From Zipacnadum sp036504235 (GTDB lineage: Bacteria; Armatimonadota; Zipacnadia; Zipacnadales; Zipacnadaceae), in assembly GCA_036504235.1 (NCBI GenBank), contig DASXVN010000072.1, positions 1 through 23,047 on the forward strand: DNA of 23,047 nt, written 5' to 3'. The notes below the pieces were generated by a model that saw only the letters and a program-made list of their open reading frames with translations, was not told the DNA's origin and searched no databases. The number at the start of each line of letters is the position of its first letter. Position 1 is the first letter of the stretch. Shown piece after piece: positions 7,438-16,200 of the stretch. A program made the position numbers and the translations under genes.

Positions 7438-7466
7438 TATACAGGGCGAGGATGATAGGGTACAAT
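7438..7466 (+). promoter_or_regulatory. Candidate promoter for the sensor kinase
   Basis: TATACA (7438-7443) and TACAAT (7461-7466) are 17 bases apart, a moderate sigma70-type match in a locally AT-rich patch. Transcription would start near 7473 and run into the hairpin at 7481-7502. Confidence 0.5.
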
Positions 7467-7480
7467 TGGCTGTGATTATC

Positions 7481-7502
7481 AGGGCCATCGCAGACTGGCC
7501 CT
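7481..7502 (+). other. Hairpin in the kinase leader
   Basis: A perfect 7-base stem AGGGCCA (7481-7487) / TGGCCCT (7496-7502) with an 8-base loop lies between the candidate promoter and the ribosome site. It is followed by TCC and no T-run, so it is not a standard terminator. A role in message stability or attenuation is possible but unsupported. Confidence 0.4.
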
Positions 7503-7536
7503 TCCTATCCTGGGTCGCGGGTGGAGACACACAGCT

Positions 7537-10500
7537 ATGCATGATTTGCCTGGCGAGGACCAAATTGCGGCTGCCGAGCGCCGGCTGGCCGAATGGCGCG
7601 CTCGGGGCGAGAACCGACCGGCTGACGCGAGCGCGCTCCTGACCGAGGCGCTGGACGGGGTCGCGGACCTCTTGCGGCAGTGGCGCCAGGGCGCCGCGGC
7701 CGATCCCGGTGCGGCTGGCCAGGAGGAAGGGCGCTTGGGCGCCATCCTCCAGAGCATCGGCGACGCGATTATCGCCACCGACCGGGAGGGACGAGTCACC
7801 CTGATGAATGGCGCGGCGGGGGCGCTTACCGGCTGGACGGAGGCGGAGGCCCTGGGCCGCCCGCTGCCGGAGGTCTTCTGCATCGCCGATGAGGTGAGCG
7901 GGGCGGTCTGCACCAGCCCGGTGAGGCTGGTGCTGCAGACCGGCCAAGCGCAGGCGCTGACTAATCACACCCTCCTGACGGCCCGCGACGGCACGAAACG
8001 AGCGATCTCCGAGAGCGGCGCCCCCCTGGTGGGCAGCGACGGGGAGGTCCAAGGAGTCGTGCTGGTGTTCCGGGACGTGACCGCCGAGCGGCAGACCCGG
8101 GCCGAGTTGGCGCGGTTGGCTTCCTTCCCCGAGGTGAACCCCAATCTGGTCCTGGAGATCTCCGCGCGGGGTGAGCTTCTGTACGCCAATGCGGCGGTGC
8201 GGAAAGTGCTCGCCGAGGATCGGGAGGCGCTGCTGGCCCCGTTGCGCGCCGGTTGGGACCAGGCGCCCGTGGTCGCCGGGCCCGCCGGGCCGGGCCCGCT
8301 GAGCCTGGAGATACCGGTGGGGGAACGCTGGTACCTGGCCGCGTGCGTGCGGATGCCCGGGCAGGCGCGGATGCGGGTGTACATGATCGACATTACCGCG
8401 CACAAGGCTGCCGAGGAGGCCCGGCACCTGGAGCACGAGCGGCTGAGTACCACCCTGATGAGCATCGGCGACGCGGTGATCGCCACGGACCGCGCAGGCC
8501 AGGTCACGCTGATGAACGGCGTGGCGGAGCAGTTGACGGGCTGGTCGGAGGCCGAAGCTCGGGGCCGCGCGCTGGCAGAAGTATTTCCGATCCACAATGA
8601 GATGACCGGGGCGGTCTGCGCCAACCCTGTGGAGCTAGTGCTGCGCAGCGGACTGGTACAGGGGCTGGCCAACCACACGGTCCTCACCGCCCGGGACGGC
8701 TCTCTACGTGCGATCGCCGATAGCGGCGCCCCGATTCTGACCAGCGACGGGCGAGTCGAAGGCGTGGTTCTGGTCTTCCGCGACGTGACCGAAAGCAGCC
8801 AGTTGGAGCGCGAGCGACAGGCGGCGCTGGAGCTCTTGGAGCTGGTCAACCTCGGCTACGAGCTGCCCCAGTTGATGGAGGAAATGACCGCTTTCCTGCA
8901 GTATTGGTCGGGTTGCGAGGCGATTGGGATCCGGCTGCGCGCGGGCGACGATTTCCCCTATTTCGAGACCCGCGGGTTTGGCGAGGAGTTTTTCACCGCC
9001 GAGAGTACCCTGTGCTCCCGGGACGCGGAGGGGCACGCGCCGCAGGACGCGAACGGGACGGTCTTGCTCGACTGCATGTGCGGCAATATCCTCCAGGGGC
9101 GATTCGATCCGGCGCTGCCCTTCTTCACGGCCCGCGGCAGCTTCTGGACCAACTCCACAACCGAACTGCTGGCGGGAACCACCGAGCGCGAGCGGCAGAG
9201 CCCCACCCGCAATCGCTGCAACACCGCCGGCTATGAGTCGGTGGCCCTGATTCCCTTGCGCTCGGGAACGGAAACTCTCGGGCTGCTGCAGTTCAATGAC
9301 CGCCACCGGGGGCGGTTCACGCCGGAACGCATCGCTCTTCTGGAGCGGCTTAGTGACAGCCTGGCGCCGGCTGTGGCCAGCCGCCTGGCCGACGCGGAGC
9401 TGCAGGCGCGCGAACGGGAACTCCGGGAGGCGCAAGGCCTGCTGCAGGGGCTCCTGGACAGCACACCCTCCCTGGTCTACATCAAAGACTTGGAGGGACG
9501 CTGGCTGTTGGTGAATCAGGAGATGGCGAGGCTTCTGGGGCGGCCCCAGGAAGAGCTCCTGGGCCGGACTACCCACGAGCTCTTTCCCGCGGAAGTCGCC
9601 GACGTTCACCGGGCCAACGATCTCGCGGTGATCGAGAGCGGCATGCCGATAACCGTCGAGGAAGTGTCCGGGGAGACGGCGGGGAACCGGATTTATATTT
9701 CGGTGAAGTTCCCGCTCTTTGACGCCTCCGGCCAGGTCCGCGCGGTCTGTGGCCTCTCTACCGATATCACGGAACTCCGGGCCGCGGAGGCGGCCTTGGC
9801 CGCTACGAATGAGCGCTACCGCAGTCTCTATCAGGCGGTAAGTGGCGGGATTGTGCTCCTGGACCTGAACGCCGAGGTGGTGGACGCCAACGAGGCGGCC
9901 GCTGAACTGTTGGGGATTCCCCTGGAGGAGCTGCTGGGCGAGACCGTAGCGCACCCCGACTGGAACCCGATCGATGAGGACGGGAACGTGATCCCCCGCG
10001 AAGAGCGTCCCGTCATGGTCGTCTTGCGGGAGAAGCGACCGGTCCGCGGGTGGGTCTTCCGCGTGCCGCCGGCCCTGGCCCCGCGCGACCGGTGGTTGCT
10101 GATGAACTGCGAACCGCTGCTCGACCCGCAGACGCAGGACTTGCAGGGCGTAGTCTGCATTCTGGTGGACGTCACCGAGCAGCGGGAAATTCGGGAAGAA
10201 CTGCGCCGGCACCGCGATGAACTCGAGCAGTTGGTGGCGGAGCGCACGGCGCGGCTGGCGGAGAGTGAGGCGAAGTACCGGGAACTGGTTACCAAGGCCA
10301 CCAGCATCATCGTGCGCCTAGACCAGGAGGGGCGGATCGTCTTCTTCAGCGAGTGGGCGGAGCGCGTCTCCGGATACGGCGCAGAGGAGGTCGTGGGCCA
10401 ATCGGCCTTCGGTCTACTCCTCCCGCTGGACCCGGACCTGCAGGGGGACGCGGCGGAGGGGTGGAGGCGGCTGCAAGAGCAATTGGGGGACGAGCGCCAG

Positions 10501-11910
10501 CGCGAAATTCGCTGGCACACCAAGGCGGGAGCCGACCTGTGGATACTGTGGAACGCCACGCCGCTTTACGATGAGCAGGGCGAGTTCTCCGGAGTGCTCG
10601 GGGTGGGGCAGGACGTTACGGAAAAGCACCAGGCGCTGGAGGCGCTGCAGCGGCGCGATCAGGTGCTGGCCGCGATCGCTCTGGCGGCGGAGAAGTTCTT
10701 AGCCGAGGCTGACTGGACGAAGAACATTCCCGAAGTTCTGAAGCGTCTGGGCGAGGCGACCGGCGCCAGTCGCGTGGCCCTCACCCAGAACTGGACGGAG
10801 GAGGCCGGGGTGGTCTGGGCCCGGCATGTGCACCAGTGGGCGGAGCCGGATCATCCGCACACGGCCGGCTTGGCCGCGGAGAGCGTAGATTTTGTCTGGA
10901 CCGGGCCGGGGCTGCGGTCCTGGGCCGAGCGATTGGCGCGGGGCGAGCGGGTGCTCTGTGCCACCTCCGACGCCGAGCGGGTTTGGCTGGAGACCCACGG
11001 GCTGCGGTCGCTGGTCCTGGCCCCCGTGCGCCTGGAGGGGGCCTGGTGGGGTACGCTGGCCTTCGACGACTGCCGCGGGGAACGCGGCTGGTCGGAAGCG
11101 GAACTGGAGACCCTGGCCGCCGCCGCCGACATCCTCGGCGTCGCCATCCTCCGCCAGCGCAACAAGGAGCGGCTGCAGAGAACGATTGATGAACTGGCCC
11201 GGTCCAATGAGGAACTGGAGCAGTTCGCCTATGTCGCCTCCCATGATCTGCAGGAGCCGCTGCGCACGGTGACCAGCTACGTGCAGCTCCTGGAGCAGGA
11301 GTATGCCGACCAGCTCGGGGGAGAGGGAGAAGAGTATCTGGAGTTTGTGATAGAGGCAACCGGCCGGATGCACCACCTCATCCAGGACCTGCTGGCCTAT
11401 TCGCGAGCGAGCGCGGTGCGGCAGTCGCTACGCCCGGTGGCGAGTGAGGTGGCCGTGCGGCAGGCGACGGCCGATCTGCGCCAGGTGATGGAGGCCACGG
11501 GGGCGCACCTGGAGTACGGGGAATTGCCCGAGGTCCAGGCCGACTTGGCGCAACTGACGCGCTTGTTTCAGAACCTGCTCAGCAACGCGCTGAAGTTCCA
11601 CGGGGAAGCGCCGCCGGAGATCTTCATCGAGGCGGAGCGGAGCGGCCACGACTGGCTCTTCCGGGTGCGCGACAACGGGATCGGCATATCCGCGGCGTTC
11701 ATCGATCGCATCTTCGTGATCTTCCAGCGGCTGCATACGCGGGAGGAGTACACAGGGACGGGGGTGGGCCTGGCGATCTGCAAGAAGATCGTGGAGCGCC
11801 ACGGCGGGCGCCTCTGGGTGGAGTCCGAGCCGGGGAGCGGCACCACTTTCTTCTTCACCCTGCCGGCGGGGGCGGCCCCGGGCGAGGCGCGACACCAGAC
11901 TCGCGGCTAG
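7537..11910 (+). CDS. Large soluble multi-PAS/GAF sensor histidine kinase
   Basis: A 1457-residue kinase with no evident membrane segment or signal peptide, so it should sense cytoplasmic signals. By eye the order is PAS1 (about 66-190), degenerate PAS2 (194-288), PAS3 (305-418), GAF1 (428-622), PAS4 (637-750), PAS5 (760-882), coiled-coil-like linker, PAS6 (910-1031), GAF2 (1042-1205), HisKA and HATPase. The phospho-acceptor is His1236 in ASHDLQEPL. ATP-lid motifs are Asn1350 (LLSNALKF), Asp1379 (DNGIGI) and GTGVGL at 1407-1412. GAF1 carries four cysteines (493, 513, 515, 561) in motifs such as DCMCGNI and RNRCNTAGYES. PAS1 and PAS3 are close internal copies. The ATG has a GGAG at about 7523. 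There is no receiver domain and no response regulator in the window. A hemerythrin-like gene follows. Confidence 0.95.
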   Translation: MHDLPGEDQIAAAERRLAEWRARGENRPADASALLTEALDGVADLLRQWRQGAAADPGAAGQEEGRLGAILQSIGDAIIATDREGRVTLMNGAAGALTGWTEAEALGRPLPEVFCIADEVSGAVCTSPVRLVLQTGQAQALTNHTLLTARDGTKRAISESGAPLVGSDGEVQGVVLVFRDVTAERQTRAELARLASFPEVNPNLVLEISARGELLYANAAVRKVLAEDREALLAPLRAGWDQAPVVAGPAGPGPLSLEIPVGERWYLAACVRMPGQARMRVYMIDITAHKAAEEARHLEHERLSTTLMSIGDAVIATDRAGQVTLMNGVAEQLTGWSEAEARGRALAEVFPIHNEMTGAVCANPVELVLRSGLVQGLANHTVLTARDGSLRAIADSGAPILTSDGRVEGVVLVFRDVTESSQLERERQAALELLELVNLGYELPQLMEEMTAFLQYWSGCEAIGIRLRAGDDFPYFETRGFGEEFFTAESTLCSRDAEGHAPQDANGTVLLDCMCGNILQGRFDPALPFFTARGSFWTNSTTELLAGTTERERQSPTRNRCNTAGYESVALIPLRSGTETLGLLQFNDRHRGRFTPERIALLERLSDSLAPAVASRLADAELQARERELREAQGLLQGLLDSTPSLVYIKDLEGRWLLVNQEMARLLGRPQEELLGRTTHELFPAEVADVHRANDLAVIESGMPITVEEVSGETAGNRIYISVKFPLFDASGQVRAVCGLSTDITELRAAEAALAATNERYRSLYQAVSGGIVLLDLNAEVVDANEAAAELLGIPLEELLGETVAHPDWNPIDEDGNVIPREERPVMVVLREKRPVRGWVFRVPPALAPRDRWLLMNCEPLLDPQTQDLQGVVCILVDVTEQREIREELRRHRDELEQLVAERTARLAESEAKYRELVTKATSIIVRLDQEGRIVFFSEWAERVSGYGAEEVVGQSAFGLLLPLDPDLQGDAAEGWRRLQEQLGDERQREIRWHTKAGADLWILWNATPLYDEQGEFSGVLGVGQDVTEKHQALEALQRRDQVLAAIALAAEKFLAEADWTKNIPEVLKRLGEATGASRVALTQNWTEEAGVVWARHVHQWAEPDHPHTAGLAAESVDFVWTGPGLRSWAERLARGERVLCATSDAERVWLETHGLRSLVLAPVRLEGAWWGTLAFDDCRGERGWSEAELETLAAAADILGVAILRQRNKERLQRTIDELARSNEELEQFAYVASHDLQEPLRTVTSYVQLLEQEYADQLGGEGEEYLEFVIEATGRMHHLIQDLLAYSRASAVRQSLRPVASEVAVRQATADLRQVMEATGAHLEYGELPEVQADLAQLTRLFQNLLSNALKFHGEAPPEIFIEAERSGHDWLFRVRDNGIGISAAFIDRIFVIFQRLHTREEYTGTGVGLAICKKIVERHGGRLWVESEPGSGTTFFFTLPAGAAPGEARHQTRG

Positions 11911-11988
11911 CCCGCCTCGGTCACTGAACTCAACCCCCGCACTCCCGTCTCTAGGCGGAGACTCAATCGCTGGGGGAGTGTGATCGCC

Positions 11989-12663
11989 ATGAGCAGGACC
12001 GGACGGCTCAACCCGTACACCGAGATTCACAAGGCGGTGCGGCAAGCTCTATTTGAGACGGAGATGCGGCTGGGGTCAACCGACTGGACCGATGCGGAGG
12101 CTATCCCCGGGGCGGTCGCCGCGTGGCGCAACCTGACGGCGCTGCTCCGCGACCATGTGGAAAACGAGCACAACTTCGTCCACCCGATATACGAGCGCAA
12201 GCTACCGGGGGTTGCCCGCTCGCTCAACGCCGATCACGAGGAGCAGGAGGCATTCCTGCGGGAGTTGGACGGGCACTTTGATCGCCTGCTCGAGATGCCG
12301 CCGGACGACGCGCGCGTGGCGATGGGGCTGGAACTATACCGGGCGCTCAGCCGCTTCATCGCTGACTACTTGCCGCATCTCCTCCGCGAGGAGGGCGTCT
12401 TCCTGCGCAACCTGTGGGACGTGTGCAGCGAGGAGGAGATCGCCGACATGCTCGCGGCGATCATCGCGGCCGAGTCTCCCGAAAGCGCCGTCCTGAGCGG
12501 CGAGTTCATCCTCCGGGCCTCAAACCACCAGGACCTGAGGTCCCTGATGGAGGCGATCAGCGGCCGCGTGCCGGCACCGGTGATTGAGGGGATGATGCAG
12601 ATGGCGCAGCAGTTCCTGCCGCCCCGGGAATTGCAGAAGCTGGCGCCGGCGCCGCCCGGCTGA
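11989..12663 (+). CDS. Hemerythrin-like HHE-domain protein
   Basis: A 224-residue helical protein of the hemerythrin HHE cation-binding group, which bind a non-haem di-iron centre and act in oxygen, NO or iron sensing and repair. Candidate ligands are His14 (EIHKAVR), His56, His61 and His65 (RDHVENEHNFVHPIYE), His83 (ADHEEQE) and His130 with Glu135 (LPHLLREEG). The HHE bundle covers about residues 10-145; the remaining C-terminal part is helical and not recognised. The ATG at 11989 is chosen for GGGGGAG at 11972-11978 with a normal spacer; a GTG at 11980 in the same frame would touch that site. It lies 78 bases after the sensor kinase on the same strand, so a functional link to redox or gas sensing is plausible but not shown. 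A GC palindrome follows. Confidence 0.9.
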   Translation: MSRTGRLNPYTEIHKAVRQALFETEMRLGSTDWTDAEAIPGAVAAWRNLTALLRDHVENEHNFVHPIYERKLPGVARSLNADHEEQEAFLRELDGHFDRLLEMPPDDARVAMGLELYRALSRFIADYLPHLLREEGVFLRNLWDVCSEEEIADMLAAIIAAESPESAVLSGEFILRASNHQDLRSLMEAISGRVPAPVIEGMMQMAQQFLPPRELQKLAPAPPG

Positions 12664-12754
12664 GGCGGCGGAAGCAGGCTGCGGGCCTAGAAGCAGTTTC
12701 AGAACCGTCGCGTCCTGCGTAGCCCGCGCGAGCTACTAACTTAACGGTATACGC

Positions 12755-12778
12755 GGGCGGAGGCCGGAGCCTCCGCCC
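12755..12778. repeat. GC-rich palindrome, copy B
   Basis: A 9-base stem GGGCGGAGG (12755-12763) / CCTCCGCCC (12770-12778) encloses the 6-base loop CCGGAG and is followed by CTACC. It lies between the hemerythrin-like gene and the convergent tRNA gene. It mirrors the element at 115-136 with a G-C pair changed to A-T. Without a T-run it is not a classical terminator. GCCCGCG at 12722-12728 could pair with 12752-12758 as an alternative fold. Confidence 0.7.
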
Positions 12779-12809
12779 CTACCACGGCCCGATGGCGCTG
12801 TGTCCGTGC

Positions 12810-12895
12810 TGGTGCCGGGGGCGGGATTCGAACCCGCACGGGGTTACCCCCGGGGGATTTTAAGTCCCCTGCGTCTGCCCTTCCGCCACCCCGGC
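12810..12895 (-). tRNA. tRNA-Leu, anticodon TAA
   Basis: On the minus strand a full class II tRNA folds from 12895 down to 12810. The acceptor GCCGGGG pairs with CCCCGGC, the D stem is GCG/CGC, and the anticodon stem GGGGA/TCCCC holds the loop CTTAAAA with anticodon TAA, which reads UUA. A long variable arm (CGGGGGTAACCCCG) and the T arm GCGGG-TTCGAAT-CCCGC follow. The discriminator is A, and CCA is encoded in the DNA (12810-12812). The long variable arm and A73 are leucine identity features. Confidence 0.97.
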
Positions 12896-12931
12896 ACCGG
12901 CGGGGGCTGCGATCAGCCCCGCGTGATGTAG

Positions 12932-12960
12932 ACTGTAGTGGCCGGCTCCCCGTTAGTCAA
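12932..12960 (-). promoter_or_regulatory. Promoter of the tRNA-Leu gene
   Basis: On the minus strand TTGACT (12955-12960) and TACAGT (12932-12937) are separated by exactly 17 bases, a strong sigma70-type promoter. It would start transcription near 12925, about 30 bases before the mature tRNA. The -35 box overlaps the left arm of the inverted repeat at 12958-13010. Confidence 0.75.
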
Positions 12961-13010
12961 GCTGGATTTCGCCGGTCCCCGCTGCCGGTACAGAGCCAGC
13001 GTCCAGCTTG
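12958..13010. repeat. 9-base inverted repeat in the gene-free region
   Basis: CAAGCTGGA (12958-12966) is repeated in exact reverse complement as TCCAGCTTG (13002-13010), with 35 bases between. It overlaps the -35 box of the tRNA promoter. It may be an RNA stem or a protein site; no known family is recognised. Confidence 0.5.
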
Positions 13011-13270
13011 CTCCCAGATACGAGGGCGAGAGGCAGGGCGCGAGTATGCCTTGCTGCTGCCCTGAGGCCACGATGCCTTCGTGACGCGATCACCGGGCGA
13101 TTTTGCCAACACAACGCGGCAACTGGCCGCGCTGGCCAGCCCGGGGACGCGCCCCTAGGCCACCCAGCCGCGGGGAGGGGAGAGTCCTGTCTCCGGCGAA
13201 GCTTCCCGTAGACCTGGCAAGAGACTGAGCGGCGGGGCCCGCCCGCACCAAATCGGGAGGATGGATCACT
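12961..13270 (+). other. Gene-free leader before the hydrolase gene run
   Basis: This stretch of about 310 bases holds no convincing gene; the small open frames have arginine- and alanine-rich content typical of GC-rich noncoding DNA. It must contain the promoter of the downstream gene run, but I find no good -35/-10 pair. Small elements are the half-sites TTGCC/GGCAA (13103-13107 and 13118-13122, 10 bases apart), which could be an operator, a hairpin GGAGA/TCTCC (13179-13183 and 13190-13194), and a GC-rich GGCGGG/CCCGCC inverted repeat near 13230-13245. The ribosome site GGGAGG lies at 13255-13260. Confidence 0.5.
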
Positions 13271-16200
13271 ATGCAACGAAGCATGCGCGGAATGCACCGA
13301 GGGTGGGCGGTCTGGGTGGGAATCGGGATAGCTGCTGTCCTCCTGGGCGGAGGCGCGCGGGCCGCGGAGACCGTGGACCTGCGCGGGTACGGCCAGGTCA
13401 CGGCCACCCTCACGCCCCAGCGCAGCGAGTTTGTCTGCGCGAGCGAGGAAAAGGCCGACCTGCTGCTGGGCAAGCTGCTAGCGGACCTGTTCTGGGATGC
13501 GGGCGCGGACCACGTGACCACCACCGTCAAGCTGGGCGGCCGCGACGCGCTGGTGCATCAGTGGGCTCCGTACGGCGCGATGATCGCCGGGCGCAACGGG
13601 AGTCGCGTAGTGGTGATCGGCGGGAAGGACGCGGCGGAGGCAGTGGCGCGGGCGAGTGGCGAGGCCCTGCTGACCTCGGAGAAGGCAGTGTTCGCCCCGG
13701 CGAAAGCCTATCCTCCGTACCTGGACTTCTATGACCTCGGGGCGGTGAAATGCTGCACGCTGGGCCTGCACCCGGAGAACAAGTTCCGGTATCAGGAGCG
13801 CTCGGCCTTCGTGAAGAAGTTCTTCCCGGGCGGGTTCTATGGTTGCTTCGCCTTCTTTCAGCGCACCCCGGCGGTGGGCGTGGATCCGGAGTTCTCGGCC
13901 ATGGATACGGATATCCACATGGCGGAGCGGGACAAGACGATGTACACGATGTCGGTGAGCACCGGCAATTGGCCGGGCTGGGCGGAGGACAAGTGGCCCG
14001 ACTATCTGGACCGGCAGAGCCCGGTGCATCTGGAGCACAACTCGCTAGACAACCCGCCCGAGGCCCTGGGGATGACCTCCGAGCAGCGGCGGGCGAGCAG
14101 CCTGCGCTATATGTATGACCTCTTCACCCGCTACGCGAGCAGCCCGATGCTGGGCGGCTGGGAGCTGTACTGCGGGGACTACATCTATGAGACGTACTAC
14201 AGCAAGAATTACCAGGGGCATCTGGGGTACTCGCCGGTCGGCCTGACCGCCTTCCGGCGCTGGCTGCGCGAGGTGCGGAAGTTCAGCCTGAGCGATCTGG
14301 GGCTGCGCTGGTACGGCGACGCGGGGCACTTCTCGTCCTGGAACGACGTCACCCCGCCGGACCCGGACGAGTTCTTCGGCAACCTCAACGCCGGCTGCCT
14401 GCGGCTCACCGAGGGATGGTTCTGGCAGAAGGCTACGCCGGGGCAGTTCGAGCGGCCGGCGGACGACGCGGCCGGCTGGGTGCCCGTGGCCATGCCGCCC
14501 TCTAAGCAAATGCTGGCCCTGCCCACCGGTCAGGCCTTTTGGCGGATCAGCTTTGACCCCAGCGGCTGGCTGCAGCGGAACGCGGGGAAGGACGTCTACC
14601 TCGTCCTCAACCCGGACAATAACGGCTGGCGGACGACCACCGTCTGGCTGAACGGCGTGAATCTGGGCGAGCACAAGTCCAAGGTGAACCCGTTCTCCGG
14701 GCCGTTCGGCCTGAAGCTCACCGGTCTGGTCAAGTCCGGCCAGAACCAGGTGGTGGTTCAGGTGAGCGGGGGGACCGGCTGCCTGCTGGGGCCGGTGTTC
14801 CTGACGACGACGCGGCCGGTCGGCTATCCCTACTTGGGCAAGCAGCGCAACGCCCAGTACCTGGACTCGTCGGAATGGCGGCTGTACGAACTGAACTTCA
14901 AGGTAAGTGACGCGATGGCGTACGCGCGAAGCCTGGATCCTGACCGGCCCTTCGTCAACTGCGCGACGAGTTCCGAGGCCAAGAACGGCCAGGGCATGGC
15001 CCTGCGGCAGTACGGGGGCAGCATGCAGGACACCGGCTACGAGTCCTCGTACCGCCCGCTCAACTCGCGGCTGGGGTACGCGGCGGGCTTCTACGGCTCG
15101 TGCGAGCAGGCGGGCATCGAGAACATCGCCCACCCGGCGGCCTACGCGCCCACGCTGGACCGGCGGCTGAGTTGGATGCTGATTAACGCTGAGGGTTCGT
15201 ACAAGGAGTGGCGCGACCCCTACTGCTACTTCCCGGTCGAGGAGCAGACCGGCTGGTTCACCAAGAACGCGCGACGCTACCAACTGTTCGGCAAGTACCT
15301 GCCCGAGAAGCCGCAGATCGCGATGCTGTATTCCTCGCAGAGCGCCCTGCTAGGCTACGAGTTCCATTCCGGGGGCGATTGGGACCTGGGCCGGGGCGAG
15401 TTGCAGGCCAGCCACTATGACCACGTGTATGTGACGGAGGACATGCTGGCCGCGGGCGTGGCGAATGAATACCCGGTGCTGATGGACACGGACAGCATGA
15501 TCATGAGCCCGGAGACGATCGCCGCGCTGCGCCGCTACGTGGAGCAGGGCGGGACCTTCATCGCCGTGCAGAATAGCGGCCGGCACTCGCTGCTGGAGCC
15601 GGACGTGTGGCCGATCAGCGAGCTGACCGGTTTCAAGACCCTGACCGTCGGCAAGAAGGGGACCATCACCTTCGAGAGCAAGCTGCCGATCTTCGCGGGC
15701 TGGGAAGGCAAGCAGTTCGAGGGCGAAGGCAGCGCGCTGGACTGGAAGGATACGCAATCCGCCAAGCACGTCAGCGTAGCCCTGGCGCCACAGGCCGCCG
15801 ACATGGTGGCGCTGGCGCGCTGGGAGGACGGGACCGTGGCGGTGGGGATGCGCACGCTCGGCAAGGGGCGAGTCCTCGTACTGGGGTCCACCTTCTGGCG
15901 CTACGGCCGCGATCTGGGCGGCACGGGCATGTGGAAGACGGACAAGGTCGAGCCGGTCTTCCTGGAGCGACTGTTCACCGATCTGGGCGTCAAGCGCACC
16001 TCTGATGCCTCGACTCCGGAGGTGTATACCCGCAAGGTGATCACCAAGAACGGCCTGCAGGAGTGGCTCCTGGCCATGAATACGACCAGCCGGGAGATGA
16101 AGGCCGACGTGCGGTTCGCGGTGGCCTCCGCGCCAACGCAGGTCTGGGACCTGAACGACCGGACGCCGGTGCCCTTCACCTACGCGGACGGCTGGGTGCA

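Larger units (their letters stand above)
7399..7519. repeat. 11-base inverted repeat bracketing the kinase leader
   Basis: CGCGACCCAGG at 7399-7409 and its exact reverse complement CCTGGGTCGCG at 7509-7519 flank the region between the beta-glucosidase and kinase genes, 99 bases apart. In RNA that crosses both, the arms could form a long-range stem holding the promoter region and an inner hairpin. The right arm ends just before the kinase ribosome site. Confidence 0.7.

Noticed and set aside
12903..12920. Hairpin GGGGCTG/CAGCCCC as a terminator
   Set aside because: It lies in the 5' leader of the minus-strand tRNA, downstream of its promoter and without a T-run, so it is more likely part of the processed tRNA leader.
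13215..13232. Sigma54-type promoter around CTGGCAAGAGACTGAGC
   Set aside because: The TGGC element is present, but the -12 element reads TGAGC instead of TTGC, and the spacing is not right.
13175..13235. Glycine-riboswitch-like strings (GGAGAG, CCGGCGAAG, CTGGCAAGAGACTGAG)
   Set aside because: The pieces are in a similar order to the known aptamer, but conserved core bases differ, the stems do not form properly, and the downstream gene is not a glycine gene.
13261..13734. Alternative start at ATG 13261 just after GGGAGG
   Set aside because: It is in another frame, sits directly on the ribosome site without a spacer, and its product has no recognisable sequence; ATG 13271 leads into a signal peptide and a long family-like protein.
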